A stretch of DNA of 64,000 nt from Agapetus fuscipes (Eukaryota; Arthropoda; Insecta; Trichoptera; Glossosomatidae). The notes beneath the pieces were generated by a model that saw only the letters and a program-made list of their open reading frames with translations, was not told the DNA's origin and did no database searches. This document shows, piece after piece, positions 43,414 through 53,520 of this stretch. The stretch spans positions 5,332,001 to 5,396,000 of the forward strand of contig OX637344.1 in NCBI GenBank assembly GCA_951799405.1. The letters run 5' to 3'. The translations under genes were made by a program, and so were the position numbers. Position 1 is the stretch's first letter. Each line of letters opens with the position of its first letter.

Positions 43414-44284
43414 AAAAATAAAAGTGACATAAATTATTTTTTTCCTATTGAGTTTATAAAAAAATGCAATGGACTTTCACTATGTTAACAGCAATACCCT
43501 TAAAAAAATACTAAAATTTTAGGTTAATTATCAACCACTTCATCGATAAATGGTGTTTTTATTTCTCATATTTCTGATACTAATCACTCCATAAAGTTGG
43601 AAGTTGATTCTATGGACAAAAAAAAACACAAACTGCCGATAAAATGTTTTGATATTCGTACTAAGCCAACCTGTGATTTTTTTTATTTTTCATAGCATAA
43701 GTCAGCAATAATTACACATTGACGATAAAGTTACAGTTTTATTCATTTAAAGAAAAAAACTTTTTTTTTTTTTTAGCTTGCCTACCTACAGCAAGAAACC
43801 GAAGAATGGTACTGAATAGAGAACATACAACATAAAGTCAGAGGAAGTATTAAATAGATCAAACTCGTAGCCTACATCTGTGAAAGAAAACTAGCAAGCA
43901 AAAAGTGACGTCACTTTAAACTTTACTGCGGAAACCAGTTAGCGAACAAGTTCGTGTACTTTACTCACTTTGTAAAATATGTCCCTTTATTAAATACTTG
44001 TTTATCACAATTCTCAAAGACATTTTGCAGTCGTTTCTGTTTATTTTCAAATGCTATATCTTGAGGAAAATGTTGGACAATTCTCACAAGATATAAAACA
44101 GAAAGCGATGTTGTTCTATCTAAAAAAAACACTGTGACTGGTGTTTTTTGCCACATTCAGTGCTTTTTTTTTATATGGTATATTTTGTCAATACTATGAC
44201 AATTGAATAGTTGATTAAAAAAAACATAAGGCACAACATTAGTCAAACTGAAAAAAATAGGAAAACGTTCATGAGAAACTTCAA
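43414..44284. other. Unassigned AT-rich stretch
   Basis: Nothing recognised. Confidence 0.35.
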
Positions 44285-44570
44285 AATATCTAAAAGTATA
44301 AGGTTGGTGCATTGACATTGTGAAAATTAGTTTTAAATAAATAATTAAGTAATAAATCGCCAAGTTTTCCTTCACAAGTTGATTTATTTACTCGAGCGAT
44401 TTTGCTGCTATCACACCATTATCAAGAGACAAACGTTGTTCTATTAATAGTGGTGTGATAACACTAAGAGCGCCCGAGGAAATGAATCATCGCGCAAAGA
44501 AAAACTTTGTGATATATTTTTATTTTAAAGGAATCTTCACAACGTCAATGCACAAACTCTTAGTTATTTT
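44285..44570. repeat. Foldback element with ~120-bp arms
   Basis: The left arm (AAGGTTGGTGCATTGACATT ... GCTATCACACCA) and right arm (TGGTGTGATAACAC ... AACGTCAATGCACAAACTC) are imperfect inverted repeats around a ~35-bp loop. The end phrase GCATTGACATTGTGAAAATT also occurs near 12980. Confidence 0.75.
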
Positions 44571-44954
44571 TACGTTATTAATTAATAATAATTTACGTTT
44601 TTACAATATATTTATTAAATGTTTGTACAAAAATCAACAATTTCATAAATCGAACTGTTGGTAACCCTGCGTTATATGTAGGAAAAGTCTTTCTGAAATA
44701 TTTAAAACATAGCTTACTGTGGTCAAGTTTTTTAACATGCTTAAATATATTTGTGGATGGTGAACCAACCCGCAAAATGCTTATGAATTATTTTTAATCT
44801 TCAGTTGGAAAAAGATTAAGAAATTCAAAGGATTTTCCTGAAGTCTTTCATACCACAGGGATGTGACATAAACCAGATTTTTTCAATAAACAATACTTCG
44901 ACTTAAACAAACAATGAAATATTTGGGTTGTAGAGAACATTAAATACTTTCATG
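44571..44954. other. Unassigned AT-rich stretch
   Basis: Nothing recognised. Confidence 0.35.
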
Positions 44955-45346
44955 AAGAAGTGTGTCTTTTCAAGCTGGATCTCACGGTACATAAAGCGCT
45001 GCATGGAGTGGCGCCAGAGTGCTTGCAGGAGCTGATAATACCGAGGAGTCTGAGTGAGACGGGGCTCACTCTGCCGACAGTGCTCTTACACAGCGTCAGT
45101 TACAGCGTCGTTACTTACGTCAGCACACAATGCAGAAAAAGAAGCACAGTGTTTGGAGACCGCGTTTTCGCCGTTGCGAGACCGTCCACTTGGAACCAGC
45201 TGTCTCCTGAAGTGCGCGCCAAGGAAGGGATCGAGAGCTTCAAGGAGGGAATGAAGACCCATTTCTTCACCGCCGCATCAAGCCTGAAAGCGCCCTTGCA
45301 GTGACAGTAGTCACAAAACGGTGCTCTACAAATCATCCTCATCATC
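44955..45346 (+). pseudogene. LINE ORF2 C-terminal fragment (CR1/L2-like)
   Basis: A 114-codon open frame (44960-45304) reads DLTVHKALHGVAPECLQELI, then FGDRVFAVARPSTWNQLSPE and FKEGMKTHFF, ending in a stop. This is the end of a CR1/L2-group LINE ORF2, after the reverse transcriptase. A short 3' untranslated region and ATCATCCTCATCATC tail follow. The frame is clean, so this 5'-truncated copy is fairly young. A MITE begins four bases after the tail. Confidence 0.8.
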
Positions 45347-45349
45347 TTA

Positions 45350-45634
45350 GGGGCTGTTCATATATTACGTCATTCGTATTAAGGGGGGGGAGTCTGGTCT
45401 GCGGATGATGGCAAATGATGTACGAGTACCAAAAGTGGCGTCGTTCTTGTAAATACCAATTTCTACAAAATATACAAAATATTATGTAAGTAATATAACA
45501 TTATTAATTATTAAGCTCATCCATTATTACAGCAAGAGGGGGAGGGGGGGTCATTAGATAATGACTATAGGATGATTGTAAGGGGGGGGGTCGAAAATCG
45601 GCCAAAATCGATGACGTAATTTATGGACGGCCCC
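45350..45634. mobile_element. MITE with TIRs and TTA target duplication
   Basis: 285 bp. The left end GGGGCTGTTCATATATTACG and the right end CGTAATTTATGGACGGCCCC are terminal inverted repeats continuing to ATGACGTCAT-like sequence. TTA flanks both sides (45347-45349, 45635-45637). Long G-runs occur inside both arms. Elements with GGGGCCGTCCATAAATTACG ends are widespread in animal genomes. Confidence 0.9.
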
Positions 45635-45875
45635 TTAAGACCACTTTTCAAGCAAGGGCGTATTCAGGCATAAAATCTATGAACTTCCTTCATGTAAAAA
45701 AAATATGAAAAAATGGCATTCATTCACGTATATAATATTAAAATGGCGTGCCAATAAAATGGGTTTGCAAATTCATCTTGAATTTAAATTTTCCATCGCA
45801 AAGAACTTACATTAATTCCATCTCGGTATGATTAATTACGCGGACCAAGTATTCCCATAAATCATCCGAAACCAG

Positions 45876-46200
45876 AACGCCGAGTACAAAATATTGCGTG
45901 AAGCTCACATCAATAGCGTAAATCAAAACAGTATGCAATATACCATAGCACTCCTAGAGATCAACTTAGCTTTCATACATTTTTTCGAGTAACGCAGTCT
46001 AGGTGAGTTAACGGAATGTTTTATACTCGGGGTACAAAAAACTAAGTTTAAAACGTTGCGTTTTGACTGAACTATAGCGTTTTACTAAAAAAAATGCTTG
46101 GAACCTAAAACGCACAATAGATGTGATTTATAATTTACGTACATTTTTGATAAACGCTATGTTTGAGTTAAAACGTGAAGTTTTATTACTTAGGATACAA
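45876..46200. repeat. Two family M palindromic MITEs in tandem
   Basis: First copy about 45876-46035: GCCGAGTACAAAATATTGCG to GGAATGTTTTATACTCGGGG. Second copy about 46022-46200: GTTTAAAACGTTGCGTTTTG to GTGAAGTTTTATTACTTAGG. Both keep left and right arms. They overlap at GGGGTAC, as if one inserted at the end of the other. Confidence 0.65.
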
Positions 46201-46261
46201 AATGAACTGCTGCAATAGTAGAAGATACAATACTATGTACTAAGTAGGTACAAGCATACAC

Positions 46262-46506
46262 AAGTTATCTATAATCTAAGTTGCAAAGATATATTGTCAT
46301 ATTTGATGCATGCTCACAAGCAAGCACATGTAAGTTCGTGCTTACATATCCTGCATATGTACATACAAAATAAACAAACCTCACATGAACATAAACATTT
46401 CAACTCCTACCATCTTACCCTAAAACCAGGGTGGCATTAGCAAAAGTGAATCAAGTTTAAACAGCTTAGAGGGGCCAGCCTCATACCAACCTATTAGCCA
46501 AGGAAT
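46262..46506 (-). repeat. Family A repeat (diverged)
   Basis: Tail ATCTATAATCTAAGTTGC at the left; head CAACCTATTAGCCAAGGAAT at the right. The hairpin block is worn (CCTAAAACCAGGGTGG). Confidence 0.8.
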
Positions 46507-48004
46507 CAACGAAATGAATATTTTTTAACTATGTTTTGTAATGGTACAAATGTATGAGTTTATATCTGTGTATGTTTACTTATGATTGTGTGTCTGTGTG
46601 TTTTTTCTTACATACATACATGTGTCGAGACGTAAGTATTGGATGGTTGTACCTACTCGTGTTTGTTCAAAGGTTTTACTCGAGATGATTCTGGCATGGT
46701 CTGGTGTATGCTAGAATATTATTTAATCCCCTTTAAATACGGATTGCAGTGCTTAACGAGCTGTGCAGCGAGAATTACAAATATTCAAACTGTGAACCAG
46801 ATGTGAGCAAATTCTAAAATAAATTTAATAAATTTAATTGAACCCAAGCAAATCGTAAAAGTATGAATAACACCTCAAGAACCCAAGCAAGCTCGTTGGA
46901 CGAAAAGTAAAGCGAATCAAACTTTTTCGGACTAAGAATCAAACTAATTTTGAACGATTCGCCTCCAGTCTCAGTTTGTGGATGCTACCTTTAACCTTCA
47001 TCACTGGCTTAAACTCACACGATCCAATATTAATAATGGAATATCTTGGCTGGTTTCTGAGAGGAGGTAGTCTCTCCTGTATGGAGCGCCTCCCACCAAT
47101 GTTTGGAAATCCTTCAAGCAAGCGAGAACTTCTGTTTGAGTTGGCTTGCTTGTTCTTATACCCCACTGCCTCCAAAACTGTGTGCCGTGGTCCTGAAAAA
47201 TGCTACGAAACGCGTAGAGATTAAAAGATGAAAACACAACAATTTTACTTTCAATTACGGCGAGTGTATTACAATTCCACGACCGGTTTTGCAAACAATC
47301 TTCAGGTGAATGCATCTACAATCAATACAAGCGTAGAGATTATTTACTGTCAGTTTTGATATAGTCGACTGGTCGGTGGTTAGTAGTTAACGTTGTTATT
47401 GACAATCGTGGGTTTGTCACTTTTAAACAATGCAAAAAACGCTTGAGAATACCCTTTCTTCTACTCCTGAAAATCTTTTTGTTTTATTTCGACAAACAAA
47501 AAATGCGAATCAAAAGTAGAAGAAAAAGTTGAAGAAGATGTGAGAGCAAAATAAATATAAAATATATTTTGGATTGTTTGTGTATTAACACTGTGAAAAT
47601 TCATATTGTTTAATTTTATAATTTTTGGATGAATTCAAACAAAACACTGTTTATTTTCACTATAAAATTTATTTAAAAAGATTAAAATCTTTAAACAAAT
47701 TACTAACGCGTTTTTGTCCTAATATATTAAATACATTTTAAATCGAAGTAATTTCATGTGTTTTGCGGTGTTTTTCATTTTTTTTTTCTTTCAAACGAAC
47801 CTTTTCCACGGAAAAGTTTGGCAGGCACCATTTCCCACTCGATAAGTTAGTTGACCTGTTTTTCCTGTTGCCCCGAGAGGCGGCGAATCCGGGAAGAGCT
47901 GTAGCCTGAAGTGAGAAGTCTAGAGTCACCGCTAATTAAAAATAAACCAATAGATCAAACACACTCTAAAGTTGGGGGAGTTTACTCAAGCCGTACGCAC
48001 TCAG
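46507..48004. other. Unassigned stretch
   Basis: 46975-47220 is GC-richer with a short open frame that I do not recognise. 47270-47310 (minus) reads CACCTGAAGATTG and AAAACCGGTCGTGG, a worn hammerhead-like repeat whose stem I still pairs. 47790-47930 is another GC-richer patch. The rest is AT-rich. Confidence 0.35.
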
Positions 48005-48173
48005 TCCCAGATGTACCTCAAGTACAAAACTCTTTGGGTAACTTTAACCATAGCGTTTAAACCCAACCAGAGCTAAGAATGGCTGGACGCTCACAAAGGC
48101 ATTGGAGAGACAAATTGAAGCGATCCAGATGGCTAAAGCAATGAAAGATACACTAGCTATAAGCACCTGGGCT

Positions 48174-48634
48174 AGAATTCTCATCACCGCAGTAATTCTT
48201 ACCTACCAAATATCACTTTTATTTTTATTTTTAAGAAATCCTGTGCAGGAGACTCCCTACATTTCAAAGACTCTAGGGGTAAATGACACTTGCTGTAGTG
48301 CCGCAGAGGTGTTGTTTACGAGCTTGGTCGTCGCAACAAAGCACCAATACTAAAGCAAGACCCAGTTGCGGTTAGGCTGGATGGACCTTTTAGTGACCGG
48401 TCTTTCGTAAAGATTTTATGAATTTTTCAACCAAGCGAAGAGCATATTTGGAAATATAAATGGTTTATTTTTGTGTTTCGCCGGGATTCGAACCCTCAAC
48501 CTTCCATTTACTCCACTGGACTACGGACCGGTCTGTAATATTTGTATGAAGACTAATCAGCTGTTCACTTGCGGTCATCTTGAATTGATAGGTCTTCATG
48601 GGTAGGTAAAAATTACCGTTGTGATGAGACTTCC
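48174..48634. mobile_element. TIR element inside the LINE fragment
   Basis: CTCATCACCGCAGTAATTC and CTTACCTACC (48178-48206) are inverted at 48599-48628 (GGTAGGTAAAAATTACCG, TTGTGATGAG). The interior holds a T1 SINE and a block ATCAGCTGTTCACTTGCGG shared with the MITE at 32799-33035. Confidence 0.6.
48212..48533 (-). repeat. T1 SINE, long 3' end, innermost insertion
   Basis: Minus strand: head GACCGGTCCGTAGTCCAGTGG at 48533, body, then the long 3' end (GCGGCACTACAGCAAGTG, AGGGAGTCTCCTGCACAGG, TTTCTTAAAAA). Confidence 0.85.
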
Positions 48635-48838
48635 AGCCGTGGGGTGTGTGGTCAACGAAATGTGGGATATGTGTAAAGAAGTCAGAAGCAGACTAGAGCA
48701 AGCCCGAAATGTCTTCGCTAAAATGAGTAAAGTAAAATGCAGATAATACTTAACAGAGCTGCTATTTTACTTTCCGTACATTATTTTGTAAAGCGCGATG
48801 GTTGAGTTGAAACGTAAATTTATATACTCGTGGTGTTA

Positions 48839-49497
48839 GCAGAGCTCTCTCGGAAACTTTAATGAAATCAAGTGATTCTTTCACAGGATTTGTAAACAAA
48901 GACTTCTGAAAATTGTTTAGAGCACGTTTGCTTTTTGTTTCCCGGTGGATTTGAGGTGATTTTATTCTCGTTGTACCTATATAGTATAAGTAATTATTAT
49001 TAGCCTATTTAGACACTCAACATTTTTTGGTGTCACCCTTAAATTTATACTTTAAGAGAGGTTTTTCATGTGTTTCAGTGTAATTCATTTTCACATGGAA
49101 GATGACCATAGCCTTACACGAACCATTACACTAGAAATTTAGGTTTCCTCTCCTTAGAAGTCCTTCATAGTTTAATTAAAGATAATGAGGTCCAAAAATT
49201 CAAAATATCGCTCAGCTGTGTGAAGTTACCTTAAACAAATTTTCATTCAGGGATTTTTGCTAGGTTACAGCATTTGGTGGACACTCATGAGTCAAAGATG
49301 GCACAAACAATTTATTGTTTTTCATAAAATATCACTAAGAAATTAAAAGTAATATTAATATTTTTGTAAATATTAACTGTTGTGAAATTACTTTTAAAAG
49401 TAAATTTCGTGCATATTTGAATGAGCTCGGATCTTGACTCAGGTATACGTCAAATGGAAATCAGTTTCTCAAATCAATTTAGTAGGTGCACTTGACT
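48839..49497. other. Unassigned AT-rich stretch
   Basis: Nothing recognised. Confidence 0.35.
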
Positions 49498-49760
49498 ATT
49501 CCCTAACTTATATGTTGTTAATTGGTATGAGGCTGACCACCCATACTGTACAAATGGTTCACTTTGTCAATGTCACCCCTGTGTCAGGGAACGTCGGCAA
49601 AAGTTGTAGGGCTTATGTTCATTTGAGGTTTGGATTTTATTTGTAAGTACACATTGATCATTTGTAAGCGCGAACTATACGTGTTTGTTTGTAGGCATGC
49701 ATTTGATATGACCTTTGAATGTTAATATTTCTTTGCAACTTAGATTATAGATTATAAGTT
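49498..49760 (+). repeat. Family A repeat (TATAGA-tail subtype)
   Basis: Nearly full-length with a few extra bases in the head (TTATATGTTGTTAATTGG). The tail is CAACTTAGATTATAGATT. Confidence 0.85.
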
Positions 49761-49795
49761 ATAGACTATCTTGTTTTGCATTAAAACGCGGAAAA

Positions 49796-49972
49796 AGAAA
49801 GGATAGCCTGAGTCGTGGCACAGGAGATACCGGACGGCCAGCATTTGCCCTCCCAAAAGATGAAAGAACAGCTGGTCTTCTGCATAACAGGAGGGAGTTC
49901 CACAATAAACAGATCATAGATCTACAACAAGAGACAGAAGAAGCATTAAAACGACGTGATTACGACGTGTAA
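49796..49972 (+). other. Open frame fragment, unrecognised
   Basis: 58 codons without an ATG start, of normal amino-acid composition (GRPAFALPKDERTAGLL, EFHNKQIIDLQQETEEALKR), ending in TAA. It may be a worn coding fragment of a mobile element or gene. I do not recognise it. Confidence 0.25.
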
Positions 49973-50245
49973 AGAAAGTTTTGGATTCTAACCTCGAAAA
50001 TATTTCACGTACAAAAAACTTTGTATTAATGAGAAACTAGTGCATCTGGTCAGATTCGCAAGTAGTCCGGCCAAATGACTAGGTTTATTTTCGCATCTTT
50101 TTCAATGTCCCGACCTCATTCACAAAATTAATATCGATTATTTTGATGATTGCAATTATCACACAGATTGGATTTGCTGTGCGTTAAATGGCCGGCCAGC
50201 TATCTCAATGGAGTGCTTACACTCCGTATCATGGCGTCCCAATAA

Positions 50246-50410
50246 GCCCTCCGTACCGCGAGTATGAAGCCTTCACCGTCGATCGCGTAAATCAAAAATG
50301 TATTGAATGTGCGACACAGCTCCTGCAGAGTGATTTAGTTTTCATGCATTATTTCGATTTACGCAATCGAGGGGAGTATACGCAATGCTTTGTACTAGGG
50401 GTACAGATAT
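50246..50410. repeat. Family M palindromic MITE, full-length
   Basis: Left arm ACCGCGAGTATGAAGCC, centre ACACAGCTCCTGCAGAG, right arm CGCAATGCTTTGTACTAGGG. It resembles the first copy at 45876-46035. The open frame through it is chance. Confidence 0.55.
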
Positions 50411-50623
50411 GCTCAGACCAATGATTGTTCAATATCGGACAACCGCGCACTCAGTCAACACATGCTCTCTCCTAATATGGATCTACCCTGATTATCACAT
50501 ATACGCTAGAAATTAAACATAACTATTTAGCAAGTAAGTTTATTAGATTTTGTGTCTACGAAATTCGTAGAGGCCATATTCTGATTTTAAAAGTTGTTCG
50601 AATCCTTACTTATTCCCATAATC

Positions 50624-51085
50624 ATATGACTAATAGGTTAGTTTAAGGCTGACCCCCCATGCTGTAACAACTTATTTTACTTTTACTAGTGCCACCCCTG
50701 ATTCAATGAAAGGAAACAGCCCCCCCCCCCCCCCTCCCCCATTGCTTGTTTAGCTTATCTACCATTTGATTGAAAGATCTGAGCTAAGAAAAACACGTAC
50801 AAAATTATGGTGTGAGAGTTGTTTTTGGTGTTTTCAAAATCAATTTGCAGCATTCATAAGACACATAGGTCCAGTACACATACAAACATTGCTCATGTGA
50901 AATTTTCTCTGCTGGATAATGAGACAATCAAGCACTTAGCGACGAGCAGTTTCAAAGTTTATGGTCACAGTTCATGTAAGGGTTTATTTATGTAAACAGG
51001 CAGAATGTGTAAGCGTGAGCTTACGTGTGCTTGAGGGGATGATCAACACATATGCACTTAATGTTAAACATATTATATATATTAA
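50624..51085 (+). repeat. Family A repeat with an internal insertion
   Basis: Head CATATGACTAATAGGTTAG to the hairpin block (50624-50716). Family A resumes at about 50955 (GTTCATGTAAGGGTTTATTT, GTAAGCGTGAGCTTACG). The inserted part starts with a ~17-base C run and includes a block similar to 1535-1585. Confidence 0.65.
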
Positions 51086-51534
51086 AGTTCTAAAGTGACA
51101 AAGTTTATATATTTTTCAGTAAAATATTCCATAGTGCAGAAAAGAGATGCGAGACGCAAGTCTAAAGAAATAAGATACGTATTTTTTTTTTGTAGCGAAG
51201 CAATTCTGTTTTTTTCCAGTATCAAATGTGTGGGAAGGAAACGAACGAGGCAGTTTTTCCCTTGCGGAAGGACTTCCCCTCGTATCCCAGCCCCGCCCGC
51301 CGGTGCTCCATCATGCGCCGGGCAGGTAGTAATCTGCGCAGGTTCGACAATTACACTTTTATGGCCGGTATTTCACTGTAAGTGCTGATGCGTCACGGCG
51401 ACATCGAATAGAGTGGCCTCGCACTCTGTTACACTGAATCCAACCATAAAACTTCAAGTTCCAACTTGACCGCAGCGTTTTGGGATGAGTGAATTTTGCC
51501 CGGCTGCTTCTTCGACCAAAAATCCTTCCTTCTT
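51086..51534. other. Unassigned stretch with a GC-richer island
   Basis: 51225-51375 is CpG-rich (CGAACGAGGCAG, AGCCCCGCCCGCCGG). 51440-51490 holds a worn family M arm. No recognisable protein. Confidence 0.35.
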
Positions 51535-51790
51535 CTTAATTCTATTCCTCATTACTGAGGGCTGTGACCCTTGTGGAAGCAACCAATCTTCTCCAGTTCT
51601 CTCTTGACTGCGCTGCCCGCAACACTCCAACCACCGAGGTGCCTGCTGCTGTTGTTTTCACTTGATCGGTCCATTGTGGGGGGGATCTACCTCTTCCTCT
51701 CTTCCCCTCCAAGCCACTGTTCACAACCAGTCGTTCCAGGCTATCCTCATAACCACGGACAACGTGTCCAAAGAAATCCTTCCAGCCTTA
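51535..51790 (-). pseudogene. LINE ORF C-terminal fragment (RTE-like)
   Basis: On the minus strand: FFGHVVRGYEDSLERLV, then GLEGKRGRGRSPPQWTDQV, then AQSRENWRRLVASTR. This GHV.R...GKRGRGRP..W...AQ.R..WR pattern is the classic C-terminus of RTE-type LINE polyproteins. The reverse transcriptase is missing. It lies just upstream of the Ty3/Gypsy insertion. Confidence 0.82.
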
Positions 51791-51852
51791 CAGCAATGAG
51801 TATTTTATAAAGATTCATTTATGTATGAGACTGGTTATGTGACCTGAACATG

Positions 51853-52114
51853 TGTAACGAGATGGATTTGTTTGTTAGGTAAAATGGAACATGAGATTTG
51901 AATTTGAATGAAAAGGAAAACAAAGGAAGGCAGAAAGAGGGGAGGAGAAGCTTGCCTGGCGGGATAGCCACAAGCATGTGAATTTTGTTATAATTAATAT
52001 TATTGTGCTGTGGTTTATTGTGTATACATTGTGAAAGGAATAAAAGTAAACATATTAAAGTGGCTGTTAATTATTAATTGTGTCAATCAGCAGGACAGAA
52101 GAAAAACCCTCACA
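51853..52114 (+). repeat. Ty3/Gypsy 5' LTR
   Basis: 262 bp, TGTAACGAGATGG to CCCTCACA. I see no difference from the 3' LTR. It should supply the promoter. GGAATAAAAG about 80 bp before its end could be the polyadenylation signal. Confidence 0.97.
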
Positions 52115-52117
52115 TTT

Positions 52118-52130
52118 TGGCGCCCAACGT
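52118..52130 (+). other. Primer-binding site (tRNA-Lys type)
   Basis: TGGCGCCCAACGT, three bases after the LTR, matches the start of the primer-binding sequence used by elements primed with tRNA-Lys(1,2). Confidence 0.75.
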
Positions 52131-52575
52131 AAAAGAAAAATCTGTAAATGAAATTCCTATAAGAAAATTTTTCACAAACAAAAACAAATGACAGTCGATT
52201 TCAACAAATGACATTGAAAACAATACAATATATTAAATAATTAAAATTGGACAGATTTATGGTTGTGAAAGCATCAACACGTTTAAAATGTTTTAAAAAA
52301 CTCAACTTATACAATTTATAACAAGAAATTGCAAGATTTCAAACGGCTGTTTTGAAAATATTGAAGGCAAGAGAATTCAAATTACCTACCTACGTTCAGA
52401 AGAAATTAACATTTAAAAATCGAACGTCGCGGGAGAATGAAGAATGGATATGAACCAGTTTGTTTCAAATCAGTTTAGATAAATATATATAGATGATGTT
52501 ATATTTAATTTGTATGAAATTTTTTTTGAGATGAAATGATTTTTTCTCATTACACAAATTGAAAATATACAGCAA
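52131..52575 (+). other. Ty3/Gypsy 5' leader
   Basis: Noncoding AT-rich leader between the primer-binding site and gag. It probably carries the packaging signal; no specific structure was recognised. Confidence 0.55.
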
Positions 52576-53520
52576 ATGACGAAATCTAAAAAAATAAATA
52601 ATAAAAAGGATTTAGAAAGTAACACAATGGAGTCCATAAATTTTGATCCTCTCAAATTAAAAATATCTTTTAATGGTGAAAGTGAACCAAATGAATTTAT
52701 AATAAGGTTAGAAGAATTAGCCAAAGTCTACAAATTAAAATTAGATTATTTGGTAGAGTGTATGCCTATATTTTTAACAGATTTTCCGTTAACTTGGTAC
52801 AGAGCAATTAACTGTGAATTTGATTGGAAAATTTTTAAAACCAAATTCTTACAACAATTTGAAAAATATGACTTTCAAAGGAATCTTAAGTTAGAAATTT
52901 TAAATATGGTACAAGGTCATGATAATGCATCTGTTTATATTTTAAAGGTCAAATCCAAAAATAATTTATTAAATAAAAGAATGCATGATAAAGAACTTAT
53001 GGACATAATAATTCATGGATTGTCAGAAAAATATGCAACTTTACTGACAACATCTGAAATTAAAAATACAGAGGAATTATCTACAATATGTAGCAAGTTT
53101 GAATCATTTATAAAATTTAATGAATGTAAAAATTTAAATGTAATGAATGACACAGAAGAGAAAAATGTAATGCAAAAATGCAATTTTTGTAATAAATTAG
53201 GACATGATGAAATAGATTGTTGGACTAAAAATAGAAAATTAGATTACATACAGAATAAATGTAGAAGTTTCACAAATAATATAGTATGCTACTTTTGTAA
53301 TAAAAGAGGACATGTGGAAAGAAATTGTTTTATAAAAAATGGAAATTTTAAAAAACACACAGTAATCTGTTACTCATGTAAGCGTACAGGACATGTACAA
53401 AAAGATTGTTTTGTTAAAAATAAAAAAAGTGATTATACAGACAAAACAAAAATGAACAGAAATATAAATATACAAAACAGAACAAATACGACATACAATA
53501 GTAATTCAAAAAACTTGTAG
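52576..53520 (+). CDS. gag: Ty3/Gypsy Gag
   Basis: 314 residues. The first two-thirds resembles a retrotransposon Gag capsid region (NGESEPNEFIIRLEELAKVY, FPLTWYRAINCEFDWKIFKTKF). The C-terminal third has three CCHC zinc knuckles: CNFCNKLGHDEIDC, CYFCNKRGHVERNC and CYSCKRTGHVQKDC. These bind the element's RNA and build the particle. The start is the first ATG of the open frame. The frame ends at TAG 53518-53520, directly after a slippery heptamer that lets some ribosomes shift into pol. Codon use is extremely A-rich. Confidence 0.9.
   Translation: MTKSKKINNKKDLESNTMESINFDPLKLKISFNGESEPNEFIIRLEELAKVYKLKLDYLVECMPIFLTDFPLTWYRAINCEFDWKIFKTKFLQQFEKYDFQRNLKLEILNMVQGHDNASVYILKVKSKNNLLNKRMHDKELMDIIIHGLSEKYATLLTTSEIKNTEELSTICSKFESFIKFNECKNLNVMNDTEEKNVMQKCNFCNKLGHDEIDCWTKNRKLDYIQNKCRSFTNNIVCYFCNKRGHVERNCFIKNGNFKKHTVICYSCKRTGHVQKDCFVKNKKSDYTDKTKMNRNINIQNRTNTTYNSNSKNL

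Larger units (their letters stand above)
48075..48753 (+). pseudogene. Rearranged RTE-like LINE fragment with nested repeats
   Basis: 48085-48125 matches the DAQTQERRIEA part of the LINE at 28870-29680 and 48126-48170 matches an earlier part of it, so the order is rearranged. 48640-48735 resumes the same LINE (GCVVNEMWDMCKEVRSRLE, then FAKMSKV). Between them lie an inverted-repeat element and a T1 SINE. Confidence 0.65.
48005..48838. repeat. Family M MITE opened by nested insertions
   Basis: The left arm (ACCTCAAGTACAAAACTC, CCATAGCGTTTAAACCC) ends at 48067. The centre and right arm (GCTGCTATTTTACTTTCC, GCGATGGTTGAGTTG) resume after 48754. CAGAGCT occurs at both edges of the break (48068-48074, 48754-48760), consistent with a target duplication. 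Confidence 0.65.
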
